Source: Sabethes cyaneus (lineage: Eukaryota > Arthropoda > Insecta > Diptera > Culicidae). Taken from it: a DNA stretch of 64,000 nucleotides. The stretch spans positions 136,882,642 to 136,946,641 of the forward strand of contig NC_071354.1 in NCBI RefSeq assembly GCF_943734655.1. Direction: 5' to 3'. The notes under the pieces were generated by a model. It was given only the letters and a program-made list of their open reading frames with translations, was not told the DNA's origin and made no database searches. This document shows positions 1 to 9,894 of this stretch, piece after piece; the stretch's first letter is position 1, and each line of letters opens with the position of its first letter. The position numbers were made by a program, and so were the translations under genes.

Positions 1-1710
1 GTTCAAAATTGATTAAATGAAATTTATTGATTGATCAAAATTCAAATTTGATTGATTATTAGATGGATAAATCCTCATTTTTTAAGAATATTCTTTTGTG
101 TGTCAGTGTTTCTGTTTGCGGTTCCGTCCAATCCTTACTGGCTCTTCAACAACGGAATTAGAGCGAAGTTAATTATATAGTCAAATGTATATATACTGTA
201 AGTCTACGGAAAATTCGCAATAGCTTGAACGTTTAGTCAGATAACTGACGGAGTAACTTTATATTCAAAACCTTTAATTTCTTTGCACAAAGCCAAACTC
301 AATAACGATTAATAAAGTTTTATCAACTTTTACAATTTGTAAATAAATACGGTTAAGTGATTCAGTATGATGTTATTATCTAAAAATTTGTGAAAATTCT
401 TACTTCATAAATTTGAACAAAATACTGCACCAACCTTATTTATTTTCAACTAATCAAAATAGGCGACCCTTGATTAATCAGGTTCTCGCCCTATCCTGTC
501 GTGTAGTACCTATACCTATAGCAAAAGCTATAAGTATTGCCTAATTACGATATTGAGAGTTGTATACCCTTCTTGACTAAGCAAAGCATGCAAATGAAAG
601 TGCTGGACAATCGCCAATATAGCACCACTCACCGCGTTCGATGCAACTAGAACATCCAACGTACAAATATTTGCACTAAAAGCATTCATTTCCTTCAACA
701 AAGCATTTTCACCCACAAAAGAACACCGACTGTTGAACCTTAGCAAACTTAGGAGCTTTTGGATTGTCATTGCACCATTTTCTTCACCAGCATCTTCATC
801 ATTGTCTGTCGTCGATTGACAAACAACTCTGGTTTAGGATGGCTGTCGTTTGACTTTTGCACTAAAGTAAACATGAATTTTAATCGTTTTCTTCTATCAT
901 CGTACCTTTTAAACGGTACTTTCCATTCATAGACCAGCATAAACTGTTCCGCCTTTTTATACCAGTACACTTTAGACTAATATCACGTTTCTCAAGTGAG
1001 TATTTCCACCAAATTTCAATTTAACCTTCTGATCAATTTTGAAACAACATTTCAAAGAACACAACACAACTAGGTAGGAGTGAGGTAGGTGTATGGGCTG
1101 ATTAATTTTGGAAGAAAGATTGAAGTTTCATTGAAAGGGTCTCCTTATTAAATTTTGTTTACTGGTAGAGATCATGGATCTAAAAACGAAAAAATTCAAT
1201 CATTTTTTCTAAAAAGCCTCAATTGGTGTTTTGTTATTTTGAGATATCTTGATTTCTAAGAAGTAAATTATTCTTAGCGGACATATCCCGACGGAAAATA
1301 AACAAAAATCTAATAATGTTACATGGTTTATTTCATCTGCCGCTTCTGTGTCCCAATTTCCTTTTGCATGTTATTTGATTTACATAAAAAAAAACTATTG
1401 CAAAAATACAATCCAATATCACCCTTATAAAATCATTGTTGTTATCATCTATCGAAATAAGTTCCAAAGATGATTAATGTGGACAATGATTTAGGTAAAG
1501 TCCAAAAATATATAATTGATTGTATATTATATTCGTAAAATCTGCAATGATTTTGAGATTTCCATTAACTGAACTCAATATAGGGCATAGGTAAAATTAT
1601 TTGGTTGAGTTGTAAATATGTAATTAAAATACTTTGTATCCAGTCTTATAAAACCGAAAACTTTGTTTGATCAGGCGTAACAAGCAGCAGTGCGGGTAAA
1701 ATCAACACAA
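1..1710. other. AT-rich stretch without recognisable gene
   Basis: No conserved coding sequence or clear mobile-element end is visible. Two short minus-strand reading frames (970-767 and 770-528) overlap by a few bases but have no recognisable domain and are probably chance. The sequence is AT-rich with short A and T runs. Confidence 0.5.
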
Positions 1711-1798
1711 TAGGCCGTATGAATAAAAGAGTTAGAGCAAATGCTCCCATACGATTTAAACGGGAAAAGCAAGTTAACTCTTTTATTCATACGGCCTA
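1711..1798. mobile_element. 88-bp hairpin MITE with perfect 24-bp arms
   Basis: Bases 1711-1734 are the exact reverse complement of 1775-1798; the arms begin TAGGCCGTATG and end CATACGGCCTA. The loop is 40 bp. The right-arm sequence (TTTTATTCATACGG followed by SCTAAT) recurs near 11001-11020 and, with changes, near 31180-31202, so this is a dispersed family and not a unique hairpin. Small size, long arms and TA at both tips suit a Tc1/mariner-type MITE; the class is inference. Confidence 0.8.
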
Positions 1799-2380
1799 AT
1801 GTCAGAATTAAACGGACAACTCAAAAAAATTCAAGTGAAACCATTTCTTTAAAAAAAATATGATTCTCAGGGAACTTATCTGTAAATAGTACGCCAAACG
1901 AAAGCGTTGAAAAATCACCCCCCCCCCCCTTATTTTCGTCTCCCTACCTACCTATACCTCCTATATATATACAGTTTGTATATGATTGTTATGAAGACCC
2001 ATTGCATTTTCTGTATGGGACGTGACACACTCAATTGTTAGTCCCAAATTGTGTCTATGGATTACAAAAATGAACTAAACTTTTAATGTAACAAAGGAAG
2101 CAAATCAAACAAATTTCCATTGGAAAGAGTTGTTAAAGCTTCGCAAAAATAAAACAAGTGACGAGCAAAATTGACTATATGAATCATTCATAAAAACATT
2201 CATTCGTAAAAACGCATATTTCTTGCAAACTCTCCATTCTTGGCTGCCGATGGAGTTCGAAAAGCAAAGCTCACACTAATTGCAAGCAATAGATTCAGAT
2301 TCCAGATGGTTTTATTTATCCTGGCAACTTTCATCGGTACTTTTAAAATTTTTTCACAAATTATTCACACTCTCATTTTT
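1799..2380. other. Intergenic DNA with a C-homopolymer
   Basis: A run of about 11 C lies near 1918-1930. Nothing else recognisable; this sequence is the 5' flank of the LINE insertion that starts at 2391. Confidence 0.4.
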
Positions 2381-2390
2381 ATACCAAAAC

Positions 2391-4039
2391 TTTGCTGATG
2401 ATTTAGTCATCATGGTTCGTGGAAAATTCGACGACGTGATATCGGATAGAATGCAAAGGGCCTTAAACCTTACACTATCTTGGTGTAGTAAAGAAGGCCT
2501 GGGCATTAATCCTTCAAAAACAACCATTGTTCCTTTCACTAGGAAGAGAAAACTGGAGTTACAGTCTCTGCACCTTGGGAAAGAAGAAATTAAATGCAGC
2601 GTCTCAGTTAAATATCTGGGAGTAATCCTAGACGCTAAATTATCTTGGAACGCACACTTAGATTCAATAATCAGCAAGGCAAACACTGCCCTATGGGTAT
2701 GTTCAAAAATGGTGGGAAAAACATGGGGCCTCAAACCGAAAATGGTGTTGTGGGTCTACACCGCCATTGTGAGACCTAGGATAGCTTATGCTTCGTTGGT
2801 ATGGTGGCCAAAAACTTCAGAAGCCACGGCTATTAAAAAGTTAAACAAACTTCAACGATTAGCATGCATGGCCATAACCGGAGCAATGAAAAGCACACCT
2901 TCGAAGGCTCTAGAAGCTATTCTCCACCTGCTACCTCTGAATCAACACGTTCAGTTAGAGGCTAAGAAAAGCGCTCTAACACTTAAACGATGGAAAACAA
3001 TACTCGACGGGGATAAAATCGGACACTTGAGTATCCTGAAACTTCTACCTGTTGGCCCAGTTGCGGAAATGAACAGTGATTGGATGGAAGCTAGAACCAA
3101 CTACGACATCCCATACACGGTGAACGAACCATCACGTTCGGTCTGGGACGAGGGGGGACCTAGCGTCCGCAGTGGTTCAATCAAGTTCTATACCGACGGA
3201 TCAAAGGTGGGAGTCAAAACGGGTGCTGGAGTGTACGGCCCCAGAACTAGAATATCTATAGCAATGGGAGATTGGCCAACAGTTTTCCAGGCTGAGATAG
3301 CAGCTATAATAGAATGTGCAAACGTCTGTCTCAAAAGGAAATACAGACATGCCAATATCTGCATTTTCTCTGACAGTCAAGCGGCACTAAAAGCGCTTAA
3401 AGCTTTTAAGTGTTTCTCAAAACTTGTCTGGGATTGCATTTGTCTCTTACGGCAACTGAGCCAGGTAAACTCGGTAAACCTGTACTGGGTCCCTGGTCAT
3501 TGCGGAATAGACGGAAATGAAGTCGCAGACGAACTAACTCTCCATTCACAGGTCCGGATCCATTCTGCGGTATCTCGGACTGTGTGATGAAAAGTGGGTT
3601 GAAACAATGGGAGAGCCGAATGATTATGGCCAATTGGATGGCTCTACAGTCGCTCAAACAATCAAAGAAATTTATAATGCCTAGTATTAAGGTTACTCAG
3701 AAGCTGCTGAGTCTCAATAAGAGAGACCTCAGCACGTTTACCGGTCTGGTGACAGGACATTGCCCGAGTAAATATCATCTTCGGAATCTCGGTTTCGTGC
3801 AAGATGATATTTGTCGCCTGTGCAATACCGAGAGCGAAACCTCGGAACACTTACTCTGCAATTGTGGAGCACTAACAGGACGCAGACTGCAGTATCTCAA
3901 AAAGGCCCTACTAGAGCCTAGGGAGATCTGGTTTGCGTCGCCGATCAGGACTATAAGGTTTATAAACCAAGTCATCCCTGATTGGCACCTGTCTCCCTCC
4001 AGCTTCCAGCCTACCACTTCTTCAATAAGTGATAGGTAA
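2391..4039 (+). pseudogene. LINE ORF2 fragment: RT thumb, RNase H, CCHC knuckle
   Basis: The element begins exactly at the codons for the RT active-site box FADD (2391-2402). Downstream is the conserved KYLGVILDAKLSW region (about 2611-2650) and the thumb. An RNase H domain runs from about 3184 to 3535 with the acidic set retained: the D of FYTDGSK, the E of FQAEIAAI, the D of FSDSQAAL and the D in GIDGNEVADE. A +1 shift near 3530-3540 then moves the frame; the second frame continues through FTGPDPFCGISDC to a knuckle of the form CRLCNTESETSEHLLC near 3811-3860 and stops at 4037-4039. In the life cycle this protein would nick target DNA and copy the element RNA; here endonuclease and fingers are missing, so it is dead. 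A methionine upstream at 2280 belongs to flanking DNA and is not a real start. Confidence 0.9.
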
Positions 4040-4130
4040 GCCTGAAGCGTACAGCAAAAGAGACAATGGGGCATACCACAATAGTTCAAAATAATGGACG
4101 CAGTGGTGAGAGTACCCAACAGAAGAAGAG
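2391..4130 (+). mobile_element. 5'-truncated LOA/I-type LINE with 10-bp target-site duplication
   Basis: The insertion is bounded by a perfect 10-bp direct repeat, ATACCAAAAC, at 2381-2390 and 4131-4140. The sequence between them is the 3' part of a LINE: second half of a reverse transcriptase, an RNase H domain, a CCHC knuckle and a short 3' UTR. The 5' end was lost during insertion, as usual for target-primed reverse transcription. There is no poly-A tail; the 3' end reads GAAGAAGAG. An RNase H after the RT and a C-terminal CCHC point to the LOA/I/R1 group; exact clade is inference from motif style. Confidence 0.9.
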
Positions 4131-4140
4131 ATACCAAAAC

Positions 4141-5740
4141 AGAAATAAACGCATTAAACTTAAGGGGTTATATACAGTTAGGAGACCTAAAAAAGTGTAT
4201 TTTTCCAGAACGTATCTAGAGAAAACCCTTTAACTGATTAAAGTGAAAATTTGTATACAACTTACAGTAGGTTTTGGCTGTATTTTAACATATTTTGTTT
4301 TTGAAAAATCGTATAGCTTTTGTATGCAATAGTTTTTTATTAACTTGTGACAGTACATAAATCAATTTCAGCCTGGATTCTTATGCCTTCGAGTCAAGTA
4401 GTGAATACAATAGTTTGAGCAAACAGTTGTGCAGTAGCCAATACAAAATAATATCGCAATCCACTATTCTTTCATTCCCATTTATTCAAATTTGATCTAA
4501 CAAACTATGTTTCCAGAAAAGAAATCACCGAATCGATAAATAACTAAACTCCCCTCGATATGGTTTCAAACGGTCAACTTTTGGCAAGCTACTTTTGATA
4601 TATGCATAAAAAGCTTTAAGCGTTACTGTCGATGTTGTCCCTATTTGCATTGGTACAGAAGTATAACATTTTTACAAGGCTGTTCACATGTACACATTTT
4701 AAGGCTTGCTCCAAAAATCTGATATTTGTTCGCGAAATGCGATGTTTTGAAGATGCCCGTAAATACTGTTATCTTTACCGTATACATTGCTGCTTCAGCA
4801 CGCGCGGGAACACAAACAGATGATAGATATATGATAAGGCGAAGGGAAATTAATTATGATTTATGATTTGATATCGGAACCGATAAGCATTGAACGACTT
4901 GACTACTGTTACGTTATAGGAAAAAGTATTTTATATATTTGAAAAAAAAAAAGAAAAAACAGACTATTATAGCTAGACATATAACACAATGCAATGCGTA
5001 CTGCGGCATATTTTGCACCCCGAATGTAAATTAAAGTCTTACAAAGTCTTTAAAAAGGGGAAGGTTAGGAAGGGAAAAACGGATTCCAAAGCATTTTTTT
5101 AAATTCTGTTCATGAAAATATATTCTCTGTAGTCCGATTAGCAAGATAAATGCAGTGAATATATTTTGAAAAACAAACTTTCTAATTTGTACCCAAAAAC
5201 TGATTCTGAAATTCTTGCAATGTTTTCTTTTACTTTGATTATAGTCACATTAACAGCTTGGGTCATTCGCGACTTCTGCGGGGTTGGGATTGGAATCCGG
5301 CTACACGGTGTGCATGATAACCACTACACTAGGTTGAACTCCTTCTTACAATGTTCTCAGTTACGATTGGACATAACTTTAGTCTAAAAATCTCTGCCTA
5401 TAACAATGAGTTTCTGGCTGTCTGACCCGTATAGACTCGGAAACTATTGAACCGATCGGCGTGAAACTCCTGCAGGAGTTTTTGGAGTCGGGGGAAGGTT
5501 CTTATACTCGCGGTCTTTGCTTGTGGAGTTTTAGCGCCACATACGAGATTTGTTTTGAAATTCAAAAAATTGAAATTTCGTTATGATATTATAACATTTC
5601 GACCATGCATATCAGACTTATCTTTCAAAAACAAGAATTCAGGTTTATTCTGACCACTTGAACGCCATGGTGACTATAATGATGATGATGAGATGGAGTG
5701 AATAGATACAAGTGATTTGCCTTGGATATTTACACACTTA
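4141..5740. other. Intergenic DNA, mostly unassigned repeats
   Basis: No coding signal. An A-rich tract lies at about 4942-4960. The stretch 5400-5520 (including TGCAGGAGTTTTTGGAGTCG) has the look of a dispersed repeat, but no second copy was found in this window. Confidence 0.35.
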
Positions 5741-5919
5741 AAAAAAGCACCGAATTCGGTAAAACTTTCCCGAAATCTCATCAGCCGAACGTTCGTTGAA
5801 AAGGTCGATGGTGCATATCGACGTTTACGGATCTTTAGTAACGTTTGCTAACATACAAATTTTAACGAACGGTCAACTGTTGAGATTTCGGCAAAATTTT
5901 ACCGAATTGGGTGCTTTTT
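5741..5919. mobile_element. MITE with about 40-bp terminal inverted repeats
   Basis: The left arm 5741-5780 starts AAAAAAGCACCGAATTCGGT. The right arm 5881-5919 is its imperfect complement, ending GAATTGGGTGCTTTTT. The inner part is about 100 bp with no coding capacity. No clear target-site duplication was seen. It abuts the left end of the larger repeat that begins at 5920. Confidence 0.7.
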
Positions 5920-6048
5920 GCCTTTCTACTATATAAATATATAGTATAAAGGTATAGAAATCACTCGGAAAACCGGAAATGGAAAGAAGGTCCTGCGGGC
6001 CGAATAACATATACCATTCGACTCAGTTTCGAAAACTGAGCATTTTCT

Positions 6049-6057
6049 GTGTGTGTA

Positions 6058-6111
<54 letters not shown>
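6049..6111. repeat. (TG)n microsatellite
   Basis: Nearly uninterrupted TG dinucleotides broken by a few TATG units. It lies at the position equivalent to the much longer (GT)n in copy 2 at 28312-28502. Long Thr-His reading frames over it are artefacts. Confidence 0.95.
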
Positions 6112-6114
<3 letters not shown>

Positions 6115-6649
6115 AACGCTTTCAATCTCACTCACTTTCTCGGAGATGGCTGGACCGATTTTAATGTTCTTAGTGTCAAATGAAAGGTCTAGGTGTCCCA
6201 TAGATGGCTATTGAGTTTCATACTAATCGGACTTTTAGTTCAAAAGTTATGTATAAAAATACGAAAAATAAGGGACTTCATTATCTCATAGATCCCTTAA
6301 CCGATTTGAACCAAATGGATTGCATATGAAAGAGGAGCCTTGCAAACCCTTAACTTCAAAATTTCATGACGATTGGGCTTATAGTTTGAAAGTTACATAA
6401 AGAAATGTAAAAAATAGTATTTAAAACATATTTTTGTAACATTTAAGAATTAATTCAATGAAAAACATCACACTTTTTATTATTATTTGAAAATTACTGC
6501 TGAGATCTATCAAACGCAACCGAGTTATTTAAAATCGGACAGTTCATTCAAAAGTTATTCAGACTTTAACACTTAAGCACCGTATATTAAACCGTTAAAA
6601 CGTGTAAAATCAAAACATATCAATCAAATGTTGATTGTATTCAATGTGT

Positions 6650-6835
6650 GTAATGTATGTATGTATGTACGTATGTATGTATGTATGTATGTGTGTATGT
6701 ATGTATGTATGTATGTATGTATGTATGTATGTATGTATGTATGTATGTATGTATGTATGTATGTATGTATGTATGTATGTATGTATGTATGTATGTATGT
6801 ATGTATGTATATATGTATGTATATATGTACATATA
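6650..6835. repeat. (TATG)n tetranucleotide microsatellite
   Basis: About 45 units of GTAT/TATG with rare variants (TACG, TGTG, TATA). All six frames read through it, giving spurious MYVC and YIHT peptides. Copy 2 of the surrounding repeat has a shorter tract at 29820-29905. Confidence 0.97.
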
Positions 6836-7070
6836 TGTGATGACAACTTACAATTTTTAAATTTGCATTAAAATTCAAGAAAAGTGAAAACATGTCAATT
6901 GTCTGAAGTTTTTGAAGGCTCTTAGTGGAAGTGGAATACGAACTCTGAAATTAAAGAAAAGAAAAAACTTGTTCCGACTAAACTATTTAATATCGCTTCG
7001 AAATAAGACACTGATGAAGCCTGCACGTTATCGGCGAACTACGTATCTGTCGCAAATAAATATTAAATAC

Positions 7071-7484
7071 AGTTGGATTTCGAATTTGGCAACAAAAGCG
7101 TGTCGCCTATATTGCCAAAATCGAGACCCTTTTTTGATATGACAAAATTAAATGTAAATACATTAGAAATTGACTAAGTGTTATTAATCAACGATTGCAA
7201 CCTTTTTATGTTCACAAAATCTGCCAAGAGCTATCCGTGCGGTGCAAGTAAGTTTCTGGCGACCTACGGTAGGACGGCAATAAAAATATGATTGTTCGAA
7301 ATATTCTATAACCGCAAACTTTTTTTCATGAACACACTTAGGGTAATATTTTTTCGTCATTTAAAGTAATGCGGAAACTGACTGATATTTAAACATGCTT
7401 TTGGAAGTAAAATACTTTGTGTTTCCAAAAACGGATACTTTTGTTGCCAAAATCGAACCATGCCAAATTCGAAATCCCACTGTT
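7071..7484. repeat. Inverted-repeat unit inside the 1-kb insertion
   Basis: CAGTTGGATTTCGAATTTGG at 7071-7090 is mirrored by an imperfect complement ending GAAATCCCACTG near 7484. Both arms continue into GCAACAAAAGC-like sequence. This is probably an older MITE nested in or carried by the insertion. Confidence 0.55.
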
Positions 7485-7544
7485 GTGGGATTCAATCAGA
7501 AAGTTTTTACTTTTCTTTGATTTCAGATTACAATTGAGTGATTC

Positions 7545-7949
7545 AGAAGGAAAGGGGTGTAAGTGACAAAAAGTAAATTTCGAGAAAATCGGATCCAAAG
7601 TTAAGCTAGAAGTCAGCTAGAAAATTCGTCAGGTTAAAATACAAAAGTAATGACGCACTATGGTTCTGTTAACTTCACTTTATTAATTTCTATTGAAATC
7701 TTGGAAAAGCATTTTAATTTTTGGGATTTATAAGACATTTTTGAAAATGTTATTTGCACTTACACACCCCTTTCCTTCCAAGCGAAACCCAACTTTTATT
7801 TTGCTCTTTTTTTTCATGTTTCTAAAAAAGTCATTAAACGGTAAAATTTTGACATGAATTTTCTAGCATGCATAAAACCATGCTCAAAGTATCGTTTCCT
7901 ATCATTATCTCGATTTTTTCAATTTTGTCACTTACACCCCTTTCCTTCT
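7545..7949. repeat. 405-bp unit with perfect 27-bp inverted ends
   Basis: Bases 7545-7571 (starting AGAAGGAAAGGGGTGTAAGT) are the exact reverse complement of 7923-7949. A third partial match (CACTTACACACCCCTTTCC) lies at about 7758-7777. No coding capacity. Confidence 0.75.
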
Positions 7950-8532
7950 AACCCCATCAATTGTCATTTTTTTCACTTGCTGTTACTCACAATTGTACAA
8001 GAAAAGCAAGAAGCGAAGAAAAGCAGTTAATTTAACCATTTAGGTAAAGTGGTGCATAGGATTAAAAATACTAGTGAGTTGATTTTTCCAAATAAACTTA
8101 TATAAATTTCAAACAATTTTTGCGCGCAGCAATAGATGCTCTTTCCAATCAATAGATACTAGAGCTTGGAAATTTTATATGAAAAATAGGAGGAAAACAT
8201 TGTACGGTAGTAATTTTGTACGATTTGTTTTCGTTAGGGACACTTTAAAAGACAGAAATTTTCAGTCATGTATCATATTTTAATAACTAAATCGAATTGA
8301 CTAGCACTGGAAATTATATCGATCATATTTCCCATTCTCAAGCATGTTTATGGTGCACCTTTTGCACTATTCGACCTCATCTTGTTTTCCTAACCCTCTA
8401 ACGGGATACATTATAAAAACGATGCGATCAAGCTAACGACCATATTTCATGAAAGTACATTCAAAAGAAACTTAAGTTTTGATTTTCATGCAAAAATAAT
8501 TATCTGATGGAGCGTCAGCTAAGAAATAGTTC

Positions 8533-8574
8533 CATTTATTATTATTATTATTATTATTTATTATTTATTTATTT
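8533..8574. repeat. (ATT)n / (ATTT)n microsatellite
   Basis: A short run of TTA and TTTA units inside copy 1 of the microsatellite-bearing repeat. Confidence 0.85.
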
Positions 8575-9134
8575 ACTTCATCCGACAGTGAGTCTTAATG
8601 AATTGTGATTAGATTGGGAAAAGCCACCTTGAGTAAGTCTCATATTCTTACTCAAAGCGGCACAAAAACCCAATATCTTTTCTCTTTTTCATATCTAATG
8701 CTCTATTCAGTTGTTTTTTCTAAATCAGATATATTGCAAAATTGAAGCCAAGCAAACTAATAGTAAAATTTTGAGATCAGTCATTTTGTTGTAGATATCC
8801 TTTTCCTTCAAAAGCGAAATATAATAATATTTTTTCTGAATTCTTGTTTTTCAAAGATGCTATCTTTTGAACGTATGTTATTAATATCAAAATATCAAAA
8901 AATCTGCTATGAACACATATTTCGTATTGTCAATTAAAAACAAGTTTCGTATGTGGATCTGAAGCCCGAAAATGAAGGCCATCTGTAGACCATTAATTTC
9001 TAATTTTCTATATATATTCTTCAAGTCTGCAAAAATTATCTTTAGTGTTTACATTATGTTTCTACAAATCACGTAAATATTATAAAACTAAATAAGGTGT
9101 TCATCAAGTAACATACATAACGCTTACAAATATG

Positions 9135-9215
9135 AATCTTAAATACCTTTGGACACTTTACTTTTTGTTTTTACAATAAGAACAAAACGTAAAGTGTCCA
9201 AAGGTATTTAAGATT
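9135..9215. repeat. 81-bp hairpin with perfect 27-bp stem
   Basis: Bases 9135-9161 (AATCTTAAATACCTTTGGAC and onward) are the exact reverse complement of 9189-9215. The 27-bp loop is T-rich then A-rich and pairs further in part. It sits near the right end of the microsatellite-bearing repeat. It may be a tiny MITE or the subterminal structure of that repeat; no such hairpin was seen in copy 2. Confidence 0.8.
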
Positions 9216-9334
9216 AATTATAGATCTTCCTGAGAAATTAAATGATTATTGTGGCAGTAGAAAGGCTAGGTCACGCCTCTAGGTGAATTAATTCGGGTTT
9301 TTGAATGTGTATAGACTTTTTAATCGCATGCACA

Positions 9335-9365
9335 TGCACACACACACATATATATATATATACAT
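9335..9365. repeat. (CA)n-(TA)n microsatellite
   Basis: A short CACACACA tract followed by TATATATA, then loosely CA-rich DNA up to the next element. Confidence 0.85.
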
Positions 9366-9430
9366 ATACATACACAATAACACACACATAGACAAACACA
9401 TGCAATCAAATGTACAGTCATACGTGCAAC

Positions 9431-9894
9431 CTAGAGTGTCCCAAAATAGCACTATGTCAGAAAACCCGGGGGCTCACCCCTCAAATGATAGCTTAGGGTG
9501 TCGCAACAAAATTTTTATATGACGTCAACATTGGTTGACGCGGTTTGGGGGTCGCACATGTGAGTTTTATGAAAAATGGCTTTTACCTAATAAAATAAAT
9601 ACGTCCTTTTTAAAAGTGATTCTTGAGCCTAAATGGTGCCTTTTTTTAATATGACTCCGCCATAACTTTTTTATGAATGTATCCGATCTCAATGACTGTG
9701 CAAAAAAACAGTTAAGTATCTTGTTTCACCTACATTAACACTTCTAAAAATATTTTATTGAATTTACTCCTGAAAAAAGCAATTTTTTCTTAAAATGTTG
9801 ACGCCATATAAAAGTTTTGTTGTGACACTCTAAGCTATCGTTTGAGGGGTGAGCCCCCAGGTTTTCTGTCATAGTGCTATTTTGGGACACTCTA
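9431..9894. mobile_element. 464-bp MITE with roughly 100-bp terminal inverted repeats
   Basis: The left arm begins CTAGAGTGTCCCAAAATAGC at 9431. The right arm ends TTTGGGACACTCTAG at 9894. The arms pair over about 100 bp with a handful of mismatches. The spacer holds no open frame of note. Peptides read from either arm look alike because the arms are the same sequence. CA-rich DNA flanks it on both sides; no clean duplication was found. Family unassigned. Confidence 0.85.

Larger units (their letters stand above)
6904..7956. mobile_element. 1,053-bp insertion flanked by a 9-bp direct repeat
   Basis: TCAATTGTC occurs at 6895-6903 and again at 7957-7965. The homologous copy of the host repeat has the same site uninterrupted, with a single TCAATTGTC at 29958-29966, so the boundaries are defined by an empty site. 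The insert starts TGAAG and ends CCCCA with no obvious TIR. It contains two inverted-repeat units (about 7071-7484 and 7545-7949). No coding sequence was recognised. A 9-bp duplication is typical of Mutator-like elements but is not diagnostic. Confidence 0.8.
5920..9302. repeat. Microsatellite-bearing repeat, copy 1
   Basis: The left end reads GCCTTTCTACTATATA, and AGTAGAAAGGC is found at 9256-9266, giving an 11-bp inverted pair. Conserved sequence continues to ATTCGGGTTTTT near 9302. Internal order: a subterminal CTCAGTTTCGAAAACTGAG palindrome, a (TG)n tract, the conserved block CTCGGAGATGGCTGGACCG, a (TATG)n tract, then a unique-looking 3' half. The same order is found in copy 2 (28312-30740) and, reversed, in part of 23046-25033. 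No transposase is encoded. A 1,053-bp insertion (6904-7956) interrupts it. Non-autonomous DNA transposon is the likeliest nature. Confidence 0.7.

Noticed and set aside
528..970. Two minus-strand ORFs overlapping by a few bases, resembling coupled small genes
   Set aside because: No domain or conserved motif; the setting is a eukaryotic AT-rich intergenic region where such overlaps arise by chance.
6610..6893. Tyr-Ile-His-Thr and Met-Tyr-Val-Cys repeat proteins
   Set aside because: Translations of a (TATG)n microsatellite on both strands.
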